Positions 34,221 through 43,569 of a stretch of 64,000 bases of DNA are shown here, piece after piece. This stretch comes from Schistocerca nitens (taxonomy: Eukaryota > Arthropoda > Insecta > Orthoptera > Acrididae), in NCBI RefSeq assembly GCF_023898315.1, contig NC_064623.1, positions 15,017,140 to 15,081,139 of the forward strand, read 5' to 3'. Below the pieces are notes generated by a model, which had not been told where the DNA came from, did not search any database, and saw only the letters and a list, made by a program, of their open reading frames with translations. How positions within the stretch are numbered: the stretch's first letter is position 1; each line of letters starts with the position of its first letter. The translations under genes and the position numbers were made by a program.

Positions 34221-34742
34221 TGTGGTGTCACCGCCAGACACCACACTTGCTAGGTGGTAGCCTTTAAATCGGCCGCGGTCCGTTAGTATACGTCGGACCC
34301 ACGTGTCGCCACTATCAGTGATTGCAGACCGAGCGCCGCCACACGGCAGGTCTAGAGAGACTCCCTAGCACTCGCCCAGTTGTACAGCCGACTTTGCTAG
34401 CGATGGTTCACTGACTACATACGCTCTCGTTTGCAGAGACGACAGTTTAGCATAGCCTTCAGCTACGTCATTTGCTACGACCTAGCAAGGCGCCATTATC
34501 AGTTACTATTCTGAACAGATAATAACGTGAATCATGTGCCGTCAAGAGCGACGTTCATCATTAATGGATTAAAGTTAAGTATCAAACTAATTACGTCCGC
34601 TTTCTGAATTCTAATTCCTTGTCATGTTCGAGACCTCACGTCAGTATAGTTCTTCCCTCCTCACGCCAGCCTGCGTGAGTTAAAACGCGTGCATTTCGGC
34701 CTCCTCTAGTAACACGGTGTTGGCTCTTCTGCCAACACAATA
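34221..34742 (+). mobile_element. Solo LTR with 5-bp TSD
   Basis: 522 bp starting tgtggtgtcaccgccagaca and ending ...gccaacacaata, where other copies end ...acaaca (one substitution in the terminal CA). The target duplication ccaaa is at 34216-34220 and 34743-34747. It contains an inverted pair near its start (tgtggtgtc ... gacaccaca). It is the same family as the LTRs at 22349 and 24041, presumably left by LTR-LTR recombination of a gypsy-type element. Confidence 0.9.
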
Positions 34743-35628
34743 CCAAAAGTTGTCGCACAAATAGCAAAATGAGCAAATGGAAAAAGCGATGATGCGGGAA
34801 TGAAGACATATTTGATAGCAACGCGCGAGAAACTTCGTGCACGGATGGTAAATCAGACACAACCTAATATGGAGGCCCTAGAATTAGGTAGAAATTACAA
34901 GTAAACTAAAAAGATAGCTATGCTAAGGGCGTCATTGTTAACGGATAAAACCGCACTAATAATATCTGCAGCGGGAACAACCATACTCGGTACATCGCCA
35001 TAATACTAAGCGGCCCACTGGGTCATAATCAGAAGACGTTAAAGATTTATAACATACCTTGCCTCCATGATCTTATAATTACTAGAAGCCAACGAAGATA
35101 CATAAAATACCTCTTAAAAGCGCGCAGCAATAAGAAAATACAAATGGTATTCTTCTTGGCTAACCAAACCCTCAACACAGTAGGAGGGAAAACGTACCAA
35201 AATGGGGGGTGAGGGGGGTGTCGTTACCATCCGTGAACAATCAACATCGTGCGCGTGCATCAACCAACTTCCACGTCATGCAACTTAATGTGAAGAATTA
35301 AGTAAGGGACCGAAACCTTCAAAGAAATTTCTGTTTATTAATTGGAGCTGATCGTTAAGGACATCGTCTTAGTCATTCTGCAGGTGTTTAAAAATCTGCA
35401 TCTCCTCTAAGATGTCCAATTTTGAACCCTTAACTTCACCATGAAGCTACTCTATATTAGACGGAGGACTCGGCGCATGAGCCATTTGCATAAGGTGTTC
35501 TGCATAAGTGCGACCCCTCGTGTCATCACCGCTTCTAGTGGGGATGTGCTCTTTATATCTAGTCGTGAGAGTTCGGCCTGTCTGACTTACGTAAAATTTC
35601 GGACAGTCACCGCAAGTCATCTTATACG

Positions 35629-35816
35629 AGGTGCATTGAAGTTCTAAGGCCTCCGATTTTTTTTTTCTAATTAACTACTCACCCGAAATCGATGAAACTG
35701 GCGTTACTTCTCGACGTAATCGCCCTGCAGACGTACACATTTTTCATAACGCTGACGCCATGATTCCATGGCAGCGGCGAAGGCTTCTTGAGGAGTCTGT
35801 TTTGACCACTGGAAAA
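35629..35816 (-). mobile_element. Mariner-type transposon end fragment
   Basis: Begins next to TA with cgaggtgcattgaagttcta, then on the minus strand encodes a transposase C-terminal stretch (EAFAAAMESWRQRYEKC, LQGDYVEK). I recognise this end as a widespread insect mariner-like family. Only about 190 bp remain, between the PLE 3' region and the Tc1 relic. Confidence 0.6.
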
Positions 35817-36461
35817 TCGGAGCCGAAAGCCCACTCGTGTACCCTCGATGACTGCACGACACAAAGCTTCATGCTTCGCCTGGGCCCGTCAACACCGCCA
35901 TTGGACTGTTGAGGACTGGAACCATGTTGCCTGGTCGGACGAGTCCCGTTTCAAATTGTGTCGAGTGGATGGACGTGTACGGCTATTAAGACAACCTCAT
36001 GAATCTGTGGACCTCGCATGTCGGCAGCGCACTGTTCAAGCTGGTGGAAGGTCTGTAATAGTGTGAGGCGTGTGCAGTTGGATTGATATGGGAGCCCTGA
36101 TATGTCTAGCTACGGCTCTGACAGGTGGCACGTACGTAAGCATCCTGTCTTCATCCATTCATGCCCATTGTGCATTCCGACGCACTTGCACAATTCCAGC
36201 AGGACAATGCGACACCCCACACGTCCAGAATTGCTACAGGAACACTCTTCCGACTTTAACCACTTCTGCTGGCGACCAAACTCCCCAGACATGAACATTA
36301 TTTAGCGTATCTGGGATGCCTTGCTGTTCTTCACCCTGTCGTACTCTTACGGATTTACGGACAGCCCTACAGGGTTCGTGGGTCAGTTCCCACCAGCACT
36401 GCTTCAGACATCAGTCGAGTCCACGCTGCGTCGTGTTGCGGCACTTCTGCGTGCTCGCGGG

Positions 36462-37019
36462 AACCCTTGGCTCTTCAGTGTAAATCGACATACAGCTCTG
36501 TTCTCGCACATCGGCGCCTTCGTTATGCCATAGCGTGTGAAGGTAGTCCATGCCGGTTGTCTCTACCATTCCAGCCCCTTCCGACGGCCATCAGGGAGAG
36601 CCACGGCGCCGGCGTTACTCGGACAACTCTACAGTTGCCGCGGCGTGATGCTGCGTGGGTGGCGCCCAGGCACTGCTTTTAGTACAGGCACACCGCGGCC
36701 GCCATTATTATTGCAATTACTCGACATCGGGTGCGTAAGATCCGGCTGCCGCCGATCAGAATACTGTGGTTTCCATGTACCGTACCGAACTCCGTTGCAC
36801 GTTCGAGTGAAACGAAGTCCACCACTTTGATTTCTTTGGCGCCTGTCTGCTTGCGACGGTTTGGGCACATTTTGCTGTCCGCTTTGCGTGACGCGCCGCT
36901 GCCCCGTTTCCACGGTACCGTACTACCCCCACGTTTAAGAGCGTTTGATGGCGGAGGCTGCCCCCGAAGTTTCCAATGCAACTCTTACAGTCCTTAATCG
37001 AATCCGACACGGATCAAAA
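36462..37019 (-). other. GC-rich stretch, possibly gag tail of gypsy element 3
   Basis: It follows, on the minus strand, the gag fragment ending at 37020. Frames at 36981-36629 are rich in Arg, Gln, Asn and Gly (YGTWKPQYSDRRQPDLTHPM, NCNNNGGRG), which resembles the basic tail of a gypsy gag such as 3930-4560. No CCHC knuckle or known domain is seen. It could also be unrelated GC-rich sequence. Confidence 0.35.
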
Positions 37020-37233
37020 ATTTTCCAAATCACTGTCCCGCAAATGAATGACATCTTCACGTATCGGTATTGGCAGTTTTGAGTATTGTCAAAAAGTCCT
37101 TATTCGCTATGGGCTCGTCCCAGTAGCGAGTTTTGGCGATATACCTCTCTAAGCACTTTCGAAGACTTCCTGACTCGGATTGTAGACCTGAGGAGAAAGA
37201 ACTTCCTTCCGAAATCTCTGCTGACTACGTATC

Positions 37234-37824
37234 AAAATGGCTCAGAGCACTATGGGACTTAACATCTGTGGTCATCAGTCCCCTAGTACTTAGAACCACT
37301 TAAACCTAAGCTAACAAGGGAACCTCCCCATCGTACCCCCTTCAGATTTACTTATAATTTGGCACAGTGGATACGCCTTGAAAAACTGAACACAGATCAA
37401 TCGAGAAAACAGGAAGAAGTTGTGTGGAACTATGAAAAAATAAGCAAAATATACAAACTGAGTAGTCCATGGGCAACATAGGCAACAACAAGGATAACGC
37501 GAAAACAAGAGCGCCGTGGTCCTGTGGTTAGCGTGAGCAGTTGCGGAGTGAGAGGTCCTTGGTTCAAGTCTTCCCTCGAGTGAAAAGTTTACTTACTTTA
37601 TTTTTGCAAAGTTATGACCTGTCCCTTCGTTCATTGACGTCTCTGTTCACTGTAATAAGTTTAGTGTCTGTGTTTTGCGACCGCACGGCAAAACCGTGCG
37701 ATTAGTAGATGGGGAGGTTCCCTTGTAAGCACATCACACACATCCATGCCCGAGGCAGGATTCGAACATGGGACGGTAGCGGTCGCCCGGTTCCGGACTG
37801 AAGCGCCTAGAACAGCGGCCGGCT
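37234..37824 (-). mobile_element. SINE (14992 family) split by a TIR element
   Basis: The SINE tail is at 37234-37314 and its tRNA-like head at 37726-37824, separated by the 411-bp element at 37315-37725. The TSD is g(a/c)(c/g)tac(g/a)tatc: gactacgtatc at 37223-37233 and gagtacatatc at 37825-37835 (two mismatches), so it is an older insertion. It interrupts gag of element 3. Confidence 0.85.
37315..37725 (+). mobile_element. TIR element carrying a tRNA-like sequence (short form)
   Basis: Ends CAAGGGAACCTCCCCATC and GATGGGGAGGTTCCCTTG, flanked by TAA on both sides (37312-37314, 37726-37728), a target pattern usual for PIF/Harbinger-type elements. Inside, at about 37510-37585, tggtcctgtggttagcgtga and ggttcaagtcttccc resemble pol III A and B boxes. 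It shares its body with the larger foldback at 47018-47978. No transposase is present. Confidence 0.75.
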
Positions 37825-38108
37825 GAGTACATATCGACCAGGCCTTTGCGAAGAAAGCCTCCTCAAATTCTTCATAAGTCGTACAAGTTGCCCATAAGGC
37901 AGCGTCACCCTGAATGTGAGGCATGACAAACAGAATTTTCTTTTTCTCACGGCATGACCGTGACGGCTCTCCTGTGAAAGCTTTTGTAAACACAACCGGA
38001 TGTGGAGATTTCTTCTCCTGTGTGAAAACCTGCCGGTGTTCTAAGATGCTAATAAAACATTTGTCACATTTGGATCTGCCCCTCTCCCATCAATACGGTT
38101 GAATAATA

Positions 38109-39394
38109 GCCAGGTGTAGAAGTGTGAAACCGGAATTTGGTTGCAATAATTTCACGTCTGTTGGTTGAGACTCATAAAAAATATATTTTTTTTTCAAAAT
38201 AATCTCAATTGCTATTTACACATTTTTCCGACCTCTCCGGCAGGCTATGAATGCCACGCCCCCGAAAAAAGCTTCTTTTGAAACGAACCAGTCAGCGAGA
38301 CAGTTTCGTACATTTTTGTACGAATTGAAGCGTTGTTCAGGGAGAGCGTGTTCCAGTGATGCAAACAGATGATAATCGGTTGCAGACAAGTCTGGAGAAT
38401 AAGCCGCATGTCCTGGTATTTCCCAACTGAACGCCTCGATCGTTTCCCTGACCCGTTCTGCTGTGTGTCATCGGGCGTTACCATGGAAAAATGTGACCGC
38501 GTGTTTCCTTTTTCCATGTTCCGGTCGTTTTTCACGTAATGCTCGACTTAAATAGATCATTTGCTGTTGGTAGCGATCAGTGTTAACCGTTTCATCAGAT
38601 TTCAGCAGCTCGTAGTAGATGACACCCTTATGATCCCACTAAACACAGAGCATTGTCCTCTTTCCAAAGCGATTTCATCTTACTGTGGACGTTGATGGTT
38701 TGCCTGGATTCACCCTTGATTTATGACGCTTAGGGTCCTCAAAATATATCCATTTTTCATCAACTATTCGATGGAGAAATGACTCTCTTTTTGTATGTGG
38801 CGAGCAGCATTTCATATGTGGTCTTTTGATTTGCCTGTTGTCTTTCATTCATTTCGTGCGGAACCCATTTGCCCACTACCTACACCTTTCCCAAAGCTTT
38901 CAACCGAACAGAAAAGGCTTTCTGCGTCAGAAACAATTGCTTCACGAGTTCCTGCCAACGTTGGGTATCATCTTTATCCAACAACGCCTGCAATTCGTTG
39001 TCTTCGAACCTTTTCGGTGGTTTCACGCTCTCGTCGTTTCTTACGTCAAAATCGCCACTTTTGGATGTTTTTGAACCGCTCTAAATTCTGTGTTTTCCCA
39101 AGAGCTTGTTCGCGGAAAGCTTCGACGAGCATTCGATGCGATTCTGCAGCAGTTTTCTCCAAATGATAACAGAAAACCAATGCTGTCCGCAAATCGTAGT
39201 TCGTAGGCACAAAACTCGACATGTTAACGAGTCTGGAACAGATATCGATGTATGGAGCATGGGTTACTGTGTGCTGACATTCGTCGTCAGCCGTTACAGG
39301 AAGCAGATGGCGCTGCAGACGCGGCCTCGCGGGCGCTACACTGACGGCTGGCACCGTCTGTAGGGAAGTTCCGGTTTCACACTTCTACACCGGA
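38109..39394 (-). mobile_element. Mariner element, full length, inactive
   Basis: 1286 bp between TA sites (38107-38108, 39395-39396). The inverted ends share ggtgtagaagtgtgaaaccg. This length is standard for mariner. It is inserted in the gag of gypsy element 3. Confidence 0.88.
38212..39222 (-). pseudogene. Mariner transposase, decayed
   Basis: Starts ATG 39222 (MSSFVPTNYDLRTALVFCYH). The helix-turn-helix part is LEKTAAESHRMLVEAFREQA, then PPKRFEDNELQALLD and FLTQKAFSVRLKALGK. Several stops and frame changes follow. In the DDE region the motif normally HDNARPH reads FFHGNAR, so the second catalytic Asp is Gly. The third is in AYSPDLSATDYHLF, then SLEHALPEQRFNSY. It ends after RKMCK at 38212. 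Clearly mariner (DD34D type), and dead. Confidence 0.82.
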
Positions 39395-39623
39395 TACCTT
39401 TTTAATTTGTCACAAGTCGCTTCGGACGTTTTCGCCCGCTGCACCCGATACAAGTGAGCCCTCTGCAGCTATAGATTGCGCGGCAACTCGTAATTCAGTA
39501 CCGACTTTTGCCTTGGTTAGGGCTTCCTTTTCTCATAATCAGCGATTGAACTCATCTATCAATTTTGTACTCTGTGCTGCGAGTCCCTCATTAATTTTAG
39601 ATTTCTGGCTAGCGGTTAATTCA

Positions 39624-40594
39624 CCTCCTTTCCCCCATCTGCTCCTATTCCTCGAACATATCCGCATATTCTACACCTCCCGCCGCCTTGATCCCCCTCA
39701 CCCCCTGGTTGCTCCTCTCCTCTCCCACCCCCGCCCCCTGCCACGTCTTCACTGTTGTGTCCCCCCTACCCTCCATCTCTACACCCTTCATCTCCTTTCC
39801 CAAGGTGGCTTCCATCAACTCCCCCTCCCGGATGATGCCCTCTCTCCCTCCATTTATCCCTCCTATCAACTCTGATCCTCACCCCCTCTCCTTTCCTCTC
39901 TCCTTTTCCCGGGCTCCCTCCCCCCCCTTCCATCCTCTTTTTTCTCCACCTCCCCTCTCTTTGCCCCCTTCTCTCCCCTGAGTCCTTTTACATTTCCCCC
40001 CTCTGCCTCCTCTCTTCCCTCTCGCATCTGCCCTTCTCCCCCTTTATTCGTCCTCTCCCTCCTTGGTTCCCCCCCCTTTTTCGTTTTTTTCCTTCCTCCC
40101 TCCTTGTTCTTCCCCGTCCTCCAGGTCCACCCGCCGCCCCCCCCCCCCCTCTACCTTTGGCTCGGGAGTGTCGACTTTGTGCCGCCACTTTCGTGCAGTG
40201 TTCTACAGTGCGTGTTTTACAGTGAGTGTTCTGTGTTATGTTTTTTGGGAAGTGTTGCGAACGGCCATCATACTGTCGCTGTGTGTGCCTTTTATCTCTT
40301 GCGAACAGAAACCAGACTGTCGCCGTGTTTTTTAATTGTGTGTGTACTATGTTACTTGTCTGATTCCTGTGTCTTTTATTAACGTTGCCACCCCCTTTTT
40401 GCTTTCTGTTTTAACTTTCCGCATTTTTCCGCCATTTTACACTTGACGTCACCATTTTATCGCCTGTTTTTCTTGTTTCTTTTCTTCTTCCGTTTTTAAA
40501 ATAAAAGTCTGTAGGCTGTAGAGCAGCGTACTAAGCTGCTGCCAGCCCGCCCCCTTCGGGGGGAATTGAAAATCAATAAAGGAAAAAAAAATAA
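39624..40594 (+). mobile_element. LINE-like retrocopy with a pyrimidine-rich block
   Basis: Flanked by ttaattca (39616-39623, 40595-40602) and ending in aataaag plus an A-run at 40575-40591, so it is a 5'-truncated, poly-A-tailed retrocopy on the plus strand. The first 550 bp (39625-40160) is almost all C and T on the plus strand. The 3' part has a G/C hairpin cgcccccttcggggg (about 40549-40563) before the tail. No coding domain is recognisable; the 576-bp pyrimidine tract should not be read as a protein. It may be the 3' UTR of a LINE, or a SINE-like or gene-derived retrocopy. Confidence 0.65.
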
Positions 40595-41127
40595 TTAATT
40601 CATCCAGGTGTTGTGCAATTTGAGCGACATTTCCCTGCAGTGTATTGTGCGCAGTTTATAGCGCGCATGCATCTTCAGATGACATTTTTACCGTTTCGAG
40701 TGTTCCCTGATATGCATCTTTTAATGTCGTCATTTCGGTACGGATTGCATCAAAACTTTCATTTAATCTTGTCTGTTTGTTCTTGGGCAATAAGTTCAAG
40801 AGCTGATAGCTGCCGAGACACTTTATCAGAGTTAAGCGTTCTTGTGGAATGTGATCAAAACCAACACACAGGAGTCGTATTTACTTCTTGTTTGTTTCAG
40901 TGCAAGGCATTGGAAATAATCATTGATGATACACACATTAAAAAAAGTTTTGCATCACTTCGGTTCCGAGAGTTCGGGAACCAGTACAGAAAACTGGAAT
41001 AGAGATCCAACATAAACATCATTTCCGCTCTTTTTATTGCTCATGAAAACCACATGTTGCATGTTGTACCACGATACAGCGAGACCTTCAGAGGTGGTGG
41101 TCCAGATTGCTGTACACACCGGTACAT

Positions 41128-42345
41128 CTAATAACCAGTAGCACGTCCTCTTGCATTGATGCATGCCTGTATTCGTCGTCGCATACTATCCACAAGTTCG
41201 TCAAGGCACTTATGGCCCAGATTGTCCCACTCGTCAGCGGTGATTCGGCGAAGATCCCTCAAAGTGGTTGGTGGGTCACGTCGTCTGTAAACAGCCCTTT
41301 TCAATCTATCCCAGGCATGTTCGATAGGGTTCATGTCTGGAGAACATGCTGGCCACTCTAGTCGAGCGATGTCGTTATCCTGAAGGAAGTCATTCACAAG
41401 ATGTGCACGATGGGGGCGCGAATTGTCGTCCATGAAGGCGAATGCCACGCCAATATACTACCGACATGTTTGCTCTAGGTCGGAGGATGGCATTCACGTA
41501 TCGTACAGCCGTTACGGCGCCTTCCGTGATCACCAGCGGCGTACGTCGGCCCCACATGATGCCTCCCCAAAACAGCAGGGAACCTCCACCTTGCTGCACA
41601 CGCTGGACAGTGTTGGTTCAAATGGCTCTGAGCACTAGTCCCCTAGAACTTAGAACTACTTAAACCTAACTAACCTAAGGACAACACACAACACTCAGTC
41701 ATCAGGAGGCAGAGAAAATCCCTGACCCCGCCGGGAATCGAACCCGGGATCCCAGGCGCGGAAGGCGAGAACGCTACCGCACGACCACGAGCTGCGGACG
41801 CTGGACAGTGTGTCTAAGGCGTTCAGCCGGACCGGTTTGCCTCCAAACAAGTCTCCGACGATTGTCTGGTTGAAGGCATATCGGACACTCGTCGGTGAAG
41901 AGAATGTGATGGCAATCCTGAGCGGTCCATTCGGCATGCTGTTGGGCCCATCTGTACCGCGCTGCATGGTGTCGTGGTTGCAAAGATGTGCCTTCCCATG
42001 GACGTCGGGATTGAAGTTGCGCACCATACAGACTATTGCGCACAGTTTAAGTCGTAACACGACGTCCTCTGGCTGCACGAAAAGCATTATTCAACATGGT
42101 GGCGTTGCTGTCAGTGTTCCTCCGAGCCATAATCCGTAGATAGGGGTCATCCACTGTAGTAGTAGCACTTGGGCGACCTGAGGGAGGCATGTCATCGACA
42201 GTTCCTGTCTCTCTGTATCTCCTCCATGTCCGAACAACATCGCTTTGGGCCACTCCGATACCCCTCGACACTTCCCCTGTTGAGAGCCCTTCCTTCCTGC
42301 CACAAAGTAACAATGCGGACGCGATCTAACCGCGGTATTGACCGT
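41128..42345 (-). pseudogene. Tc1-like transposase B, decayed, SINE inside
   Basis: N-terminus near 42345 (IPRRSIPRLDRVRIVTLWQ), helix-turn-helix (EVSRGIGVAQSDVVRTWRRY) and GRPSATTTVDDPYLRIM. After frame changes, HHILFTDECPICLQ keeps the first Asp. Beyond the SINE, QQGGGSLLFWGGIMWGRR, then MDDNSRPHRAHLVNDF and WPACSPDMNPIEHAWD supply the second Asp and the Glu, 34 residues apart. It ends RIQACINARGRATGY. Catalytic residues are kept, but at least three frame changes and the SINE break it. Confidence 0.82.
41614..41797 (-). mobile_element. SINE with a third tRNA-like head and the shared tail
   Basis: On the minus strand the head reads ccgcagctcgtggtcgtgcg with B box gggttcgattcccgg. Then a ggggtcagggattttctctg linker leads into the same tail as the 14992 family (ttaggtttaagtagttctaa). 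One 14-bp duplication, acgctggacagtgt (41600-41613, 41798-41811), encloses the whole, so head and tail moved as one unit. Confidence 0.9.
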
Positions 42346-42419
42346 CTTGGTATGGTTGAACTACACACAACAGGAGCCGTGTACCTCCTTCCTGGTGGAA
42401 TGACTGCGAGTGATAGGCT

Positions 42420-42601
42420 TGCCGGCCTAGGTGGCCGAGCGGTTCTAGGCGCTACAGTCCGGAACCGCGCGACCGCTACGGTCGCAGGTTCGAATCCTGC
42501 CTCGGGCATGGATGTGTGTAATGTCCATAGGTTAGTTAGGTTTAAGTAGTTCTAAGTTCTAGGGGACTGATGACCTTAGAAGTTAAGTCCCATAGAGCCA
42601 C
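42420..42601 (+). mobile_element. SINE (14992 family), tail slightly short
   Basis: Head gccggcctaggtggccgagc, B box ggttcgaatcc, tail ends at ttaagtcccatagagcca without the usual final ttgaacca. TSD tgataggct / tgatcggct at 42411-42419 and 42602-42610. It lies in the 5' leader of Tc1-like transposon B. Confidence 0.85.
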
Positions 42602-43551
42602 TGATCGGCTGTCGGACCCCCTCCACCTAATAGGCGCTGCTCACACATGGTTGTTTACGTCTTTGGATGGGTTTAGTGACATCTCTGAACAGTCAAAGGG
42701 ACTGTGTCTGTGATACAATACCCACAGTCAACGTCTTTCTTCAGGATTTCTGGGAACCGGGGTATTGCAAAAATTTTTTTTTTATGTGTGTATTTGCCAA
42801 ATTATTGAGTAATGCACTAAATGAATCGTGAGCGGCGCTCGTCTCCAAAATTTCTTCTGTTAATTCAGGCTGAGTATTTTTTTCGTGTTGTACGTTATTT
42901 AAATCTGCTCCGGGCACTGTCGCACCGACCGAATCATCGCCATCGACAGCTGAATTATATCCAACATTATCTGGGTTATCAACGTGTCTAGCTTTCCCGA
43001 TTCTGACGTACTAAAGAACCACAGATTTTTCCAACGCACGTCGCCACACTGCGTATACGAAGCTTTTGAAACAACAGCACGAAGAAAAACTAATTTAAGA
43101 CACAGCAACGAGACGGACGCTTGTAACTGAAACAGAACACAGGAAAGCTCCATCCATCTTGTTCGGATAAAGCTTAATAGCTACGAATTCCACTGTTACA
43201 ATAATGAATCTTACAAATACTAATTATCTTAATTCAAAAATCTGAAATAATTGCAAAGGCAGATTTGAACCATTGGCTGCTTATGGCAGTGTCTGAAAGT
43301 CGTGGCAACGCAAAAATGGAAGCGTAGATCAATGGTGCCCTTACATGATTTTGATGTATTACGCCTTCATAATTTATACAATAATGTTGTTTGCTTTGCT
43401 GATGACAAAAAGATATTATAACTTGGACAGCTTCTTCGTCTTATAACTTGTCGTCGCAATTTGGATGTACATCAATGGCTTCCATCAGGTAGTTACACTT
43501 AACAGAAAGAAACATTGCACAAAGACATTAATGGAATTTTCCATTTACAGC

Positions 43552-43569
43552 GCCCCACGTTGGGCGCGA
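43552..43569 (-). promoter_or_regulatory. Primer-binding site for tRNA-Lys (element 3)
   Basis: The minus strand reads TCGCGCCCAACGTGGGGC, which matches 17 of 18 bases of the complement to the 3' end of insect tRNA-Lys(CUU); only the second base differs. It lies about 430 bp upstream of the first recognisable gag codons of gypsy element 3, in the right orientation, and so marks the inner edge of its 5' LTR. Confidence 0.7.

Larger units (their letters stand above)
33812..35628 (-). mobile_element. Second Penelope-like element, 3' end
   Basis: On the minus strand, 35628-35440 codes the GIY-YIG domain end (YKMTCGDCPKFYVSQTGR, TTRYKEHIPT, then a stop after PPSNIE). A long 3' region runs to about 33812 and carries a hammerhead-like fold at 33840-33888. 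It belongs to a different PLE family from the one at 7768. A solo LTR (34221-34742) is inserted in the 3' region. The 5' side is cut by a mariner fragment at a TA (35627-35628). Confidence 0.7.
33420..36461 (+). pseudogene. Tc1-like transposase relic, split by about 2 kb of insertions
   Basis: The N-terminal half (33420-33811) has a helix-turn-helix (MGYSISEVVMKWRFSRTTVS, about 33544) and SVRTIRR. The C-terminal half resumes at about 35817 with SRKPTRVPSMTARHK, then WARQHRHWTVEDWNHVAWSD, SDESRF (first catalytic Asp) and RQPHESVD. After a stop it continues in other frames with RPNSPDMNII (Glu of DDE changed) and VESTLRRVAALLRARG near 36461. The two halves join cleanly if 33812-35816 is removed. 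Stops at 33724, 36063 and 36302 and frame changes show it is inactive. Confidence 0.75.
40932..42790 (-). mobile_element. Tc1-like transposon B, full length, two SINEs inside
   Basis: The ends cacacattaaaaaaagtttt (40932) and the complement at 42790 are flanked by TA (40930-40931, 42791-42792). Sub-terminal ttcggttcc/ggaacc motifs match between ends. Without the SINEs (41614-41797, 42420-42601) it would be about 1.48 kb. It is inserted in the N-terminal part of gypsy element 3 gag. Confidence 0.85.
37020..43130 (-). pseudogene. Gypsy gag (element 3) broken by four insertions
   Basis: Reading leftward: gag N-terminal part near 43130-42793 (NPDNVGYNSAVDGDDSVG). After the Tc1 element come helical stretches at 40930-40603 (FDAIRTEMTTLKDAYQGT) and 39623-39397. 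Then the capsid region 38106-37836 (FTKAFTGEPSRSCREKKK, FVMPHIQGDAALW, TTYEEFEEAFFAK) and 37233-37020 (a SSKVLREVYRQNS-type frame of the usual LRRYFEKY segment). The pieces are contiguous if 40932-42790, 39624-40594, 38109-39394 and 37234-37824 are removed. Stops and frameshifts are also present within the pieces. It is the same kind of gag as elements 1 and 2 but only distantly similar. Confidence 0.7.

Noticed and set aside
39513..40188. Pro/Ser-rich frames on the plus strand and Gly/Arg-rich frames on the minus strand
   Set aside because: They come from the C/T-rich low-complexity block inside a poly-A-tailed retrocopy. The composition alone produces open frames.
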